Source of the DNA: Rhizobiales bacterium Ga0077525
GTDB taxonomy: Bacteria; Pseudomonadota; Alphaproteobacteria; Rhizobiales; Xanthobacteraceae
Direction of reading: 5' to 3'
Assembly: GCA_001464835.1 (NCBI GenBank)
Contig: LNDS01000005.1
Span: 1 to 54,886, forward strand
DNA length: 54,886 nt
Below, one piece after another: positions 33,819-41,599 of the stretch (the first letter of the stretch is position 1; every line of letters starts with the position of its first letter). The translations under genes were made by a program, and so were the position numbers. The notes under the pieces were generated by a model that was not told where the DNA came from, searched no databases, and saw nothing but the letters and a program-made list of their open reading frames with translations.

Positions 33819-34151
33819 AAACGTGATCCCTTTGAAAACGCCGATCCGCCCGGCCGAAGCGACGCCGAATCACATTGGCCATTATCCTAACGGAATGTGA
33901 ACGGGCGTGGTTAACGAGGCGTTAACGCGGGCGCCGCCCGGAAACGAATATGCTTTGGTATCAGAACCTTGCCGACCATCGCCGGGCCTGGCCGCGCAGC
34001 CGGTAGGGGTGCCCCTGGCGCCGCCGGCAACGCCTGCCTTTTGCCCTGTTAATAAATCTCAAAGCCACATTCACGCGCTCTCGACTTGGGAACCGAAGCG
34101 CGGGACAAGGAGGCGCTAATCCAGATTCTTACCCTCCCGGGAGATTTTTCG
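33819..34151. promoter_or_regulatory. Divergent intergenic region with CtrA-type box
   Basis: TTAACGAGGCGTTAA at 33911-33925 is TTAA-N7-TTAA, the full CtrA consensus, followed by C on the plus strand. It lies 93 nt before the coiled-coil gene start and about 230 nt before the start of the gene at 34152. The remainder is GC-rich and codes nothing I can support; a gttaataaatctc stretch at 34050 may be the -10 area for the plus-strand gene. Confidence 0.55.
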
Positions 34152-34583
34152 ATGAAACGTAGCTTTGCGCTGGCCGCCGCTGTGTTCGCGGCCTTTGTGT
34201 TCACGACGCCGGCCGCCGAAGCCGGCGGACGCAACCGTATCGCCAAGGAAGTCAAAGTGGCCGCCATCGTCACCGGCGCCGCGGCGACCGCGACCTGGTT
34301 TTCGCTCAATGCCTGGAACTGGCGCTGGGATAACCCGCACGGCCTGACCAGCCTGGCCGCTTACGGCGCCACCACGCTCGGCTGCATGGCGGTCGCGCCG
34401 ATGGTCGGCACCGTGCTGGCCAAGCGCCCGATGACCATGCGCGAAGGCCACATCCTGGCCGGCTCCTGCGTGCTCCCGATCGTCGGCGGCTATCTGGTCA
34501 ACGCCGCCTACAACAACAACCCGCAGTGGGAAGCCGGCGCCGCGCCGGCGAAGAAGGTCAAGAAGGCCAGGAAGAAGAAGTAA
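34152..34583 (+). CDS. Small membrane protein with signal peptide and Lys-rich tail
   Basis: A 143-residue protein with a signal peptide (MKRSFALAAAVFAAFVFTTP, cleavage after AEA). The mature part has hydrophobic segments (VAAIVTGAAATATWFSLNAW, AYGATTLGCMAVAPMVGTVL and ILAGSCVLPIVGGYLVNAAY) and ends with the basic run KKVKKARKKK. Two Cys (GCM and GSC) lie in the hydrophobic segments. I recall similar unannotated proteins in Rhizobiales. A Shine-Dalgarno (gggag) is present and a terminator follows at 34615. Function unknown. Confidence 0.8.
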   Translation: MKRSFALAAAVFAAFVFTTPAAEAGGRNRIAKEVKVAAIVTGAAATATWFSLNAWNWRWDNPHGLTSLAAYGATTLGCMAVAPMVGTVLAKRPMTMREGHILAGSCVLPIVGGYLVNAAYNNNPQWEAGAAPAKKVKKARKKK

Positions 34584-34614
34584 GCGCACAAGCGCAACTT
34601 CGTGCTCTAAAAGA

Positions 34615-34653
34615 AACGCCGGCGCCAATGAAAATCGCGCCGGCGTTTTTTTG
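34615..34653 (+). terminator. Rho-independent terminator
   Basis: Perfect 11-bp stem AACGCCGGCGC / GCGCCGGCGTT with an 11-nt loop and seven T. It serves the small membrane protein gene and, by symmetry, the convergent methyltransferase. Confidence 0.88.
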
Positions 34654-34666
34654 TGGGGCAGGGAGA

Positions 34667-35422
34667 CTAATCCCGCTTGGCGATGAACAATCCCTCGCAC
34701 AGGCGGAAGCTGAACGCGTCGCCGTCGCCTTGCGGCTCCAGGAACGTCTTCACCTCGGGGGTCGCCTGCGTTAGCAGCGCGCGCAACAGCCGCTTCATGA
34801 CGTCGTCATAGCGCGACGCCCAGCTCTTGAAGACCATCGGCTTGAACAACTGCTCTTCATGGCCGATGGCGAAGCCGGCGGCCTCGATCGCCGCGCGCCA
34901 TTCTTCCATGGTCCAGGCGCGCAAATGGCTCGGATCGCGCAGCCGCTCGAAGGCGTTGACGTAATCGCCGACCGGCCCCGCCGGCACGATATTATCGACC
35001 ACGGCCAACGTGCCGCCCGGCTTCAGGACGCGGTGCGCCTCAGTAAGGTAATCCGGAATCGAATCGAAGTGGTGTGGCGCGATGCGGCAGGTGACGAGGT
35101 CGAAACTCTCATCCTCGAACGGCAGCGCCTCGGCCTTGGCGTACGTGGTGCGCAGGTTTCCGAGCCCGCGTTTGGCGGCCTCGGCTTTGACCATGTCGAG
35201 CATTTCCTGGGTGATATCGGTCGCCCAGACGCGCGCGACATGCGGCGCAAAAGTATAGGCGACGTGGCCGCCGCCGGTGGCGATGTCGAGCACGCGCCAG
35301 GTGCTCTCCGGCGCGGTCAGATCGACCAGACGCTGCAAGCTCTTTCCCGTCGCATGCGGTGTCGACGTGAGGTAAAAGGCCGAATTCTGCCCGAACTGTT
35401 GCTGCGACGGCGTCTTGTTCAT
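34667..35422 (-). CDS. Class I SAM-dependent methyltransferase (UbiE-like)
   Basis: A 251-residue methyltransferase with motif I VLDIATGGGHVA (44-55), VWATDITQEMLDMVKAEA (motif II), EALPFEDESFDLVTCRIAPH and LKPGGTLAVVDNIVPAG. The TPHATGKSLQRLVDL start and the APHHF block resemble the UbiE/YcgJ group, which methylates small molecules or quinones; the substrate cannot be named. It is downstream (43 nt by gene ends, same strand) of the small membrane protein gene at 35446-35703 and may be co-transcribed with it. Confidence 0.9.
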   Translation of the reverse strand: MNKTPSQQQFGQNSAFYLTSTPHATGKSLQRLVDLTAPESTWRVLDIATGGGHVAYTFAPHVARVWATDITQEMLDMVKAEAAKRGLGNLRTTYAKAEALPFEDESFDLVTCRIAPHHFDSIPDYLTEAHRVLKPGGTLAVVDNIVPAGPVGDYVNAFERLRDPSHLRAWTMEEWRAAIEAAGFAIGHEEQLFKPMVFKSWASRYDDVMKRLLRALLTQATPEVKTFLEPQGDGDAFSFRLCEGLFIAKRD

Positions 35423-35445
35423 GGGGTCAGTCTCGGCTTTACATG

Positions 35446-35703
35446 TCAGTGCCTGGTCACATCGGTGGTGCCGCCGTCGCCGCCGGACAGGTCGTCATAG
35501 CCGTGCCGGCTTGAATAAAATATCAGCGCCATCAGCCCGCCGCCGACCAGAAGCGACATCGCCACGCCGCCGGCGATCGCGACGTAGCCATAGAAGGGGA
35601 TTTCGATCATATTGGAGTCGAAATGGCTCCAGGCGGCCGCGGCAAACCACAGCGACACGGCGAGAAGGGCGAACAGGGGGATGAGCCAGAGAGCTTTGAG
35701 CAT
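35446..35703 (-). CDS. Small two-TM membrane protein (85 aa)
   Basis: The product starts MLKALWLIPLFALLAVSLWF, then AAAAWSHFDSNMIEIPFYGY, followed by a second hydrophobic segment AIAGGVAMSLLVGGGLMALI and a Gly/Asp-rich tail (SGGDGGTTDVTRH). The start at 35703 gives a clean membrane protein; residues upstream in the same open frame are Arg/Pro-rich and look non-coding. Function unknown. It lies 23 nt upstream of the methyltransferase gene. Confidence 0.7.
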   Translation of the reverse strand: MLKALWLIPLFALLAVSLWFAAAAWSHFDSNMIEIPFYGYVAIAGGVAMSLLVGGGLMALIFYSSRHGYDDLSGGDGGTTDVTRH

Positions 35704-35827
35704 GGCGCCTATATAGGCGCTTGCCGCCATTTTGTCACAAGCGCCAGACGCATGGCCGCTGTGAAAAGCTGGCGGCGAAAGACGCCCGGCGCGAGGCCGG
35801 GCGTCCCGATACGCTAGACAGGGGCCG

Positions 35828-36373
35828 TTAGCGGGCCGGCGCGCTCGGCGTGGTGCCGCCCATCGGTGCGGTGCCGCGCGGGCGTTCCGTCGTGTTCGCA
35901 CCGGTGGTCGAAGTGCTGGCCGGCTCGTAGTAAGCGAAGGTCGGCGCATTCTTCAGCTCATCCTTGGTGAAGGAGACCGTGATCTTGTCGATCGCGGCGC
36001 TGTCGGCCTTGCGGGTGACGTTGAGCTTCTCAAACGGCACGGCGACATTCTTTTCGCCAACGCCAAGGAAGCCGCCGACGCCGATGACGACACCGCTGAC
36101 CTTGCCGTCGCTGGCGAGGACCAGATCATTTACTTCACCTATCGAGGAATTGTCGGAGCCATAAACGGTGGCGCCGATCAGTTTGGAACCGCGCCAGTCG
36201 GTCGCCTGCTGATTCTGCACGAAGGTGGCGCCGCTCGCGCTGCTCGGGGAAGATGTGGTGCTCTGCGGGGGCATGGAACTCGGGGAAGCTGCTGGCGGGG
36301 TGGCCGTCTGCGCAAAGGCCGGCGCGGCCAGAACGGTGGCAAGCGCCACAGCCGTCAAAGTGCGTTTCATCAT
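35828..36373 (-). CDS. Exported PRC-barrel domain protein
   Basis: A 181-residue protein with a signal peptide (MMKRTLTAVALATVLAAPAF, then AQ), a Ser/Pro/Thr-rich linker and a PRC-barrel domain (GSKLIGATVYGSDNSSIGEV, NDLVLASDGKVSGVVIGVGG, FLGVGEKNVAVPFEKL). PRC-barrel proteins of this exported type are common members of the general stress response in Methylobacterium and Bradyrhizobium. GAGGAGG precedes the start by 7 nt. A GGAAC-N17-CGTT sequence about 75-100 nt upstream matches the EcfG promoter consensus. Molecular role unknown. Confidence 0.9.
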   Translation of the reverse strand: MMKRTLTAVALATVLAAPAFAQTATPPAASPSSMPPQSTTSSPSSASGATFVQNQQATDWRGSKLIGATVYGSDNSSIGEVNDLVLASDGKVSGVVIGVGGFLGVGEKNVAVPFEKLNVTRKADSAAIDKITVSFTKDELKNAPTFAYYEPASTSTTGANTTERPRGTAPMGGTTPSAPAR

Positions 36374-36446
36374 GGAGAATCCTCCTCGGTGTGAGATTTT
36401 CAAATAGGCAATACTGACAAGCGGCGTTTCGATGCCGCATAAACAA

Positions 36447-36474
36447 GGAACGCGGGACCAAGGCCCCGCGTTCC
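36447..36474 (-). promoter_or_regulatory. EcfG-type stress promoter within a perfect palindrome
   Basis: On the minus strand GGAAC (36474-36470), 17 nt, CGTT (36452-36449), matching the EcfG consensus GGAAC-N16/17-CGTT and placing a start site about 65 nt before the PRC-barrel gene. The sequence is also an inverted repeat (ggaacgcggg...cccgcgttcc), so it fits the consensus on both strands and could instead be the terminator of the coiled-coil gene ending at 36544, though no T-run follows. Confidence 0.5.
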
Positions 36475-36543
36475 GAACATGACAAAAGGTTTAGTGTGAC
36501 GAAGCCGCGCAGGTGGTTTCGCGCGCCGCTTTGGAACTTCGAC

Positions 36544-38034
36544 CTATTTGAGTTTGATTTCCATTTCGATCGGTTCTTCCTCGGTCGCTTCCGGTTCCGG
36601 CTGCGGTTCCGGCGCCGCTTCAATCAGCGGCGTGCCGCGGCGCAAGGTCGAGCGCAGCGCGCCGACTTCGCTTTGCAGGCGCGAATTGTCCTTGCGCGCG
36701 GCTTCCAGCGCGCCTTCAACGACGGCGCGTTCCATGCGCTCGCGTTGCAGCGCCGAGTTCAAATCCTCGACGCGCTTTTCGATGTTGGTGCGGCTGACCT
36801 GGACGTCGGCCTCGAGATGGCCGTTGCGCTCGGTCAGCGCCGCGATCTTTTCGTCGGCGCGAGCGAGCGCGGTTTCGCGCGCCTTCAGCGTCTTGGTCAT
36901 GGCGTTGTTGCGCTCGGTCAGCGCGACGCGCGCTTGTTCGAGATCCTTGATCTGGCGCTCGCGCTGTTCGTGCGAGGCTTCGATCTGGGCGAGGCGCTTT
37001 TCGGCGTTGTTGCGCGAAATGGTCGCTTCGACCGACTTGCGATCGAAGGCGCGCACCTCTTCGGTGCGGGCAAGCAGGTTCTGCCGCGCTTCGGCGAGCA
37101 GGCGCTCGGCGGTGGCGGCGCGCGACACCAGAGCGTCGAGCCGCATATTCAGGCTGTTGCGTTCGGCCTGATGCTGTTCCCTCGATTCATCGAGCGCGGA
37201 CGAGAGGCGGCCGCGTTCGGCATAGGCTTCGGCGAAGCTCGACTCGACCTTGCCGAGTTGGGCCCGCGTCGCGGTCAAGGTGTTTTCGGATTCGGTGAGG
37301 CGGCGGGTGAGGCGGGCTGTCTCGTTGAGCGCCTGGTCGATACCGGACTGCAACGAACGCTTTTCGTCTTCGAGCAGCGCCAGCTTTTCGCGCGCCGCGG
37401 CGAGTTCGCCTTCCAGTTCGACGATGCGCTTCTCGGCGGCGTCGAGCTGGTCCTGCGCGGTGCGGCGGGCTTCGCCGAGCGAACGGCGCTGCGCGGTTTC
37501 CTGGGCCAACTGGCGCTCAAGCTCGGAAATCTGCACGGCGCGGGCGGAAATGCCATCGAGCAGTTCGATACGCGTGCTCTCCAGGCCGCGGTTCGACTCG
37601 CGTGCCAGTTCCAGATCTTCGCGCAGCTTCTCGGCTTCGCTTTCCAGCGCGGTCGCCTTACGCTCGATCTGATAGAATTCGGTACGCAAAGTCTCGTAGG
37701 AGGCGCGCGACTCCGCGAGCATGCCGGTGAGGCCGAGGGTCTGCGACTTTTCCAGTTCCAGCGCGCGCAAGGTCGAATTGAACGGCGCGACGATCTTGTC
37801 GAAGGCTTCCTTCAATTCGTCGAGTTCGCCGATCTTGCGGCCGGTGTCGCTGAGCAGATTGCGCAGTGCTTCGTTTTCCTCGCCCATGCGCGAACCGACG
37901 TCGGAAAAATTTTCGAAATTGACGTGGCGCGGGGAAGTTGCGTTGCCGGTCGCGGCGGGCGGCTGCGGTGCGAATTTCTCGGCGCCAGGTTCGTTGGCTT
38001 TGCGGCCACCGAAAATATCCGACAACTTAGCCAT
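36544..38034 (-). CDS. Crescentin-like coiled-coil protein, paralogue B
   Basis: A 496-residue homologue of the protein at 32358-33818: head MAKLSDIFGGRKANEPGAEK, then heptads from about 45 to 460 (NEALRNLLSDTGRKIGELDE, EAEKLREDLELARESNRGLE, RLTRRLTESENTLTATRAQL), the shared REREMxRAVVEGALEAARKD-like end (QRERMERAVVEGALEAARKD) and an acidic tail. No membrane segment. Expected to self-assemble as a cytoskeletal filament; with paralogue A it may form mixed filaments. A CtrA half-site (TTAACCAT on the minus strand) lies 135 nt upstream, and the AT-rich stretch near 38095 is a likely promoter. The plus-strand frame across it is a shadow. Confidence 0.9.
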   Translation of the reverse strand: MAKLSDIFGGRKANEPGAEKFAPQPPAATGNATSPRHVNFENFSDVGSRMGEENEALRNLLSDTGRKIGELDELKEAFDKIVAPFNSTLRALELEKSQTLGLTGMLAESRASYETLRTEFYQIERKATALESEAEKLREDLELARESNRGLESTRIELLDGISARAVQISELERQLAQETAQRRSLGEARRTAQDQLDAAEKRIVELEGELAAAREKLALLEDEKRSLQSGIDQALNETARLTRRLTESENTLTATRAQLGKVESSFAEAYAERGRLSSALDESREQHQAERNSLNMRLDALVSRAATAERLLAEARQNLLARTEEVRAFDRKSVEATISRNNAEKRLAQIEASHEQRERQIKDLEQARVALTERNNAMTKTLKARETALARADEKIAALTERNGHLEADVQVSRTNIEKRVEDLNSALQRERMERAVVEGALEAARKDNSRLQSEVGALRSTLRRGTPLIEAAPEPQPEPEATEEEPIEMEIKLK

Positions 38035-38168
38035 GACAAACTCTCCAACGCTACGCCGACAAGATGCCTGAAAAAGGCCACGCCTGCTGTATTAAGATAT
38101 TATATACCTTTGGCGATTGAAACACTCGCAATCATTGCCGCTGCCCGAGGCGTGCGTTGAACGCGATC

Positions 38169-38176
38169 ATGGTTAA
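38169..38176 (-). promoter_or_regulatory. CtrA half-site TTAACCAT
   Basis: TTAACCAT reads on the minus strand 135 nt before the start of coiled-coil paralogue B. This 8-mer is a recognised Caulobacter CtrA half-motif. One 8-mer alone is weak; it gains weight because paralogue A has a full box. Confidence 0.3.
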
Positions 38177-38234
38177 CGGTGAAACACAGTCGATCCATGC
38201 GCAATTGCTGTGCAAATGCCGCTTTGTCATGTAG

Positions 38235-38861
38235 GTGTCGCCGATGAACCCCGTTTCAGACGGCAAGCCCGGCGACGATCTTGTCTATTTGTACCGGCCC
38301 TCGCTGCTTGGCGCGCCGTGGTCGTTCCGGCTGACGCCGGCCGCGCTCGCCTGGGAAGTGGGCCGCCGCTCGGGTCTTGTGCCATACCGGGACATTCGCC
38401 GCGTGCGGCTGTCGTTCAAACCGGTGGGCATGCAGCGGCAGCGCTATCAGACCGAAATTTGGGCCGACGGCGCGCCCAAGCTCACGCTGGTCTCGAGTTC
38501 ATGGAAAAGCATGGTCGAGCAGGAGCGGCAGGATGACTCGTATTCGGCTTTTGTCACAGCGCTGCACCGGCGTCTGGCAGAGGCGGGCGCGCCGGCGGTC
38601 TACGAGAAAGGCGGCGCGCCGCTACGGTACTGGCCGGGGGTCGTCGTGTTTTTTGCGATCTCGCTCGGCCTGGCCTATCTGACGGTGCGTGCCTTGCTGA
38701 GTCACGGGCTGGCCCCGGCCGCTTTCGTCGCCGCATTTCTCGCGCTGTTTGTCTGGCAGAGCGGCGGCACCTTTCGCCGCAACCGCCCCGGCGTCTATTC
38801 GCCCGACGCGCTGCCGGAACTGCTTTTGCCGCGCACAACCAGCACCGAGCATTTGGCGTAG
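38235..38861 (+). CDS. Conserved-type membrane protein of unknown function
   Basis: A 208-residue protein (205 if started at ATG 38244). Residues 18-110 form a PH-like soluble part (VYLYRPSLLGAPWSFRLTPA, VPYRDIRRVRLSFKP, SSSWKSMVEQERQD), followed by two hydrophobic helices (WPGVVVFFAISLGLAYLTV and GLAPAAFVAAFLALFVWQSG) and a short tail. GTG 38235 and ATG 38244 are both possible. The 3' end overlaps the convergent USP gene by 67 nt. Function unknown. Confidence 0.85.
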   Translation: MSPMNPVSDGKPGDDLVYLYRPSLLGAPWSFRLTPAALAWEVGRRSGLVPYRDIRRVRLSFKPVGMQRQRYQTEIWADGAPKLTLVSSSWKSMVEQERQDDSYSAFVTALHRRLAEAGAPAVYEKGGAPLRYWPGVVVFFAISLGLAYLTVRALLSHGLAPAAFVAAFLALFVWQSGGTFRRNRPGVYSPDALPELLLPRTTSTEHLA

Positions 38862-39250
38862 CGCACGACGTGCCCGGCATTGGAGCCGAGGAAATAGGTG
38901 CGCATCGCCGGGCGGTGCGAACTCATCACGATCAGGTCGGCGTCGATCGCTTTCGCTTCTTCCAGCACCTCGTGATAGATGCCGCCCTGACGCACGGTGA
39001 AAGAAACCTGCGGGGCGGGAAGCCGGCATTCGCCGGCGATGATGCCGAGCGCGTCCTGCGACGAGCGGCGCTGCTGCGCCTCGAAGTCTTCCGGCACATA
39101 TTCGGCCAACATCACCGGCGTCAGCGGCTGCACATTGATCAGCCGCACCGATCCGCCGGAAGTGCGGGCCATATCGACGGCGGTTTCGATCGCGGGTGTC
39201 GCCAGATCGGTATCGGCGAGATCGATCGGCACCAGGATTGTCTTGTACAT
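38795..39250 (-). CDS. Universal stress protein family
   Basis: A 151-residue single USP domain: MYKTILVPIDLADTDLATPA at the start, VQPLTPV in strand 2, LEEAKAIDADLIVMSSHRP and FLGSNAGHVVRYAKCSVLVV at the end. In ATP-binding members the loop reads G-x2-G-x9-G(S/T); here the first two Gly are Ser and Arg while GSN is kept, so nucleotide binding is uncertain. Probably a cytoplasmic stress-related protein. It converges with and overlaps the membrane protein gene ahead; the next gene upstream is SixA, same strand, 72 nt away. Confidence 0.9.
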   Translation of the reverse strand: MYKTILVPIDLADTDLATPAIETAVDMARTSGGSVRLINVQPLTPVMLAEYVPEDFEAQQRRSSQDALGIIAGECRLPAPQVSFTVRQGGIYHEVLEEAKAIDADLIVMSSHRPAMRTYFLGSNAGHVVRYAKCSVLVVRGKSSSGSASGE

Positions 39251-39322
39251 CGCGGCGTCCTCCGCTCCAATTTTGTCGCGTTCTCTTCTCGCGAACCGGT
39301 ACCCACTTCGCTTGAAAACGCT

Positions 39323-39865
39323 TTATCGTGACGCGGCCTCGAGCGACTTCGGAATGACGAAGCGTTCCAGGCGGCCGGACTGCGGGTGTAGTTTGCTCCA
39401 TGCATCGAACTGGAAATCGATGACGACCAGGCCCGCGGTCGGCAGGCCTTCGCGCAGCAACTCGCGGGCATCGACGCTGCCGGAGGCGATCAGCATCAAG
39501 GCGGCTTCATGCAGGCCGGGATTATGCCCGACGATCAGCAGCGCCTGCACGCCGGCCGGCTGCTCGGCGATCGCGGCGAAAATATCGTGGGCGCTGGCGT
39601 CGTAGATTTGCTCCAGCGTTTTCGTGTCCGGGGCGGCGGCGGCCGCGGTGGGCGCCTTGGCGCCGGCCATCTGCTGCCAGGTTTGTTGCGAACGGGCGGC
39701 CGGCGACAGGATGACGCGGTCCGGGGTGAGCTTGTGGGTCGCCATATAGGCGCCCATTTTGGCGGCGTCCTGGCGGCCGCGCTCCACCAGCACGCGGGAA
39801 AGGTCTTCCCTGCTGGGTTCGGAAGGCTCGGTCTTGGCGTGCCTGAGCAGCAAAAGTCGGCGCAT
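39323..39865 (-). CDS. SixA-family histidine phosphatase
   Basis: A 180-residue branch-1 histidine phosphatase. The catalytic motif is LLRHAKTEPS (H9, with the RHAK form typical of SixA), ILSPAARSQQTW follows, and the second His is in VGHNPGLHE. E. coli SixA removes phosphate from the phosphotransfer protein NPr or Hpt domains; in alphaproteobacteria the target is not known. Interestingly an Hpt protein is encoded at 21.3 kb, but no link is shown. The Ala-rich insert around 68-80 is longer than in E. coli. Confidence 0.9.
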   Translation of the reverse strand: MRRLLLLRHAKTEPSEPSREDLSRVLVERGRQDAAKMGAYMATHKLTPDRVILSPAARSQQTWQQMAGAKAPTAAAAAPDTKTLEQIYDASAHDIFAAIAEQPAGVQALLIVGHNPGLHEAALMLIASGSVDARELLREGLPTAGLVVIDFQFDAWSKLHPQSGRLERFVIPKSLEAASR

Positions 39866-39977
39866 GATTGAGATTCACGTGTAGGAAGGGCTAAGGGATA
39901 TGGTTCCAGATTATGCCGGACACTAACATGTGTGTCTCCAACCTGTGTGTTTCTGCATTATGTCTTTTAAATAACGG

Positions 39978-41546
39978 ATGACGATGACGGACGACAATAC
40001 CACAGCGCCGACCTGGTACGAGGCGACGCGAGTGGCGCACACGCCGCGTGAACGCCTCACATACGATCTCGATGTGGATGTCTGCGTGATCGGCGGAGGC
40101 CTTGCCGGCCTGACCGCCGCGCGCGAGGTCGCGCTACGCGGCTGGTCGGTGGTGGTGCTGGAGGGGGCACACGTCGGCTCCGCCGCGTCCGGCCGCAATA
40201 CCGGCTTCGTGCTGCCGGGTTATTCCGAAGGCATCGACGACATGGTCGAGCGCATCGGCCTCGATCACACCAAGCAGTTGTGGGCTTTGTCGGAGCGGGG
40301 CCTCGATTATGTTCGCCGCACCATTGACGACAACCGGTTGCCCGGCGTCGACAAGGTCGATGGCTGGCTGCATGTCGAGAAGACCGACAATCCAAATGCC
40401 ACGCGCGCCTATGTCGAGCGGCTGCGCTGGATCGGCGCCGACGCCGAAATGTGGACGACGGCGCAGGTGCGCGCGCAACTGGTCAATGACCGCTATTTCA
40501 ACGCCGTGCATTATCGCAATGCGTTCCACATTCATCCGCTCAACTATACGCTCGGCCTGGCCGCATTGGCCGAATCCGCCGGGGCGCGCATCTTCGAGGA
40601 AACGCCGGCGCTGTCGATCGATCCGGCCGGCGTGCGCAAGCGCATCGTCACGCCTAATGGCCGCTTGCGCGCGTCGCATGTCGTGCTCGCCGGCAATGTC
40701 CAACTCGGCGCGCTGATGCCGCAGGTGGCGGCGACATTGTTGCCGGTGACGACCTTCGTCATGGTCACCGAACCGCTCGGCGATAAATTGCACGAACTGG
40801 TGCGTTATCGCGGCGCGATCTCGGACACCAACCGCGCCGACAATCATTACCGCATCGTTGACGGAAACCGTTTGCAATGGTCCGGCCGCATGCGCGTCTG
40901 GCAGGCCGAGCCGGCCCGCTTCAGGGCGGCGCTCGTTGCAGACATCAAGCGCAATTATCCCGATCTCGGCGCGGTCGAGGTCGCGTATCTGTGGCGCGGC
41001 ACGTTGGGCCGCACGGTGCACCGCATGCCGCAGATCGGCGCCATGGATGACGGCGTCTGGCTGGCCAGCGGCTTCGGCGGCCACGGCCTCAACACCACGG
41101 CCATGGCCGGTGAATTGATCGCCAAGGGCATTGTCGAAAGCGACCAGACCTGGCGGCTGTTTGCGCCTTACGAACTGGTCTGGGCCGGCGGCAGGATCGG
41201 GAAGGCGATCGCGCAAGGCCTGTACTGGACGCGCGCGCCGATGGATCGCATCAAGGCGGCCTTGTCGCGCGGCCGCGAGCGCCGCCGCCTCGCCAGGGAA
41301 GCGCGTCAGAAGGCCACGGAAGAAGCACTCAAGGCCGGCGGCCCGGTGCTGGTTCCGGTGCTGCCGACGGCGGCGGAACTAGCGGCGGCGCCATTGCCGG
41401 ATATCGTGGCGGAAAAGACTTTACCGCCGGGCGAGCCGCCGCCAGGCGAGGGCGAACGCCGCCGCACGCGGGCCAAGCGCAAAAAGGCCAGCCCGAAGGC
41501 CGGCAAGAAGGCCAAAATGGAACCGGCGCCGCCAACATCCGCTTGA
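39978..41546 (+). CDS. FAD-dependent oxidoreductase, DAO/PuuB-like
   Basis: A 522-residue flavoprotein. The FAD-binding motif is VCVIGGGLAGLTAAREVA (GGGLAG at 39-44, with E62 ending the Rossmann beta strand), and SAASGRNTGFVLPGYSEG and ASGFGGHGLNTTAMAG are characteristic of the DAO family that includes gamma-glutamylputrescine oxidase PuuB. It probably oxidises a secondary or primary amine. After about 440 a Lys/Arg/Pro-rich tail (RTRAKRKKASPKAGKKAK) extends beyond the usual length and may bind nucleic acid or membranes. It starts 432 residues of classical enzyme from ATG 39978; no putrescine pathway gene is adjacent. Confidence 0.9.
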   Translation: MTMTDDNTTAPTWYEATRVAHTPRERLTYDLDVDVCVIGGGLAGLTAAREVALRGWSVVVLEGAHVGSAASGRNTGFVLPGYSEGIDDMVERIGLDHTKQLWALSERGLDYVRRTIDDNRLPGVDKVDGWLHVEKTDNPNATRAYVERLRWIGADAEMWTTAQVRAQLVNDRYFNAVHYRNAFHIHPLNYTLGLAALAESAGARIFEETPALSIDPAGVRKRIVTPNGRLRASHVVLAGNVQLGALMPQVAATLLPVTTFVMVTEPLGDKLHELVRYRGAISDTNRADNHYRIVDGNRLQWSGRMRVWQAEPARFRAALVADIKRNYPDLGAVEVAYLWRGTLGRTVHRMPQIGAMDDGVWLASGFGGHGLNTTAMAGELIAKGIVESDQTWRLFAPYELVWAGGRIGKAIAQGLYWTRAPMDRIKAALSRGRERRRLAREARQKATEEALKAGGPVLVPVLPTAAELAAAPLPDIVAEKTLPPGEPPPGEGERRRTRAKRKKASPKAGKKAKMEPAPPTSA

Positions 41547-41599
41547 TCCATCGGCAGATTCGTCGTCTATAGAGCGAAGACGGCAATGCGGGGCAAAGT

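Noticed and set aside
36496..38160. 554-residue plus-strand frame opposite the coiled-coil gene
   Set aside because: Phe/Gly/Arg-rich shadow of a heptad-repeat gene; the same happens at 32415-33890 opposite the other paralogue.
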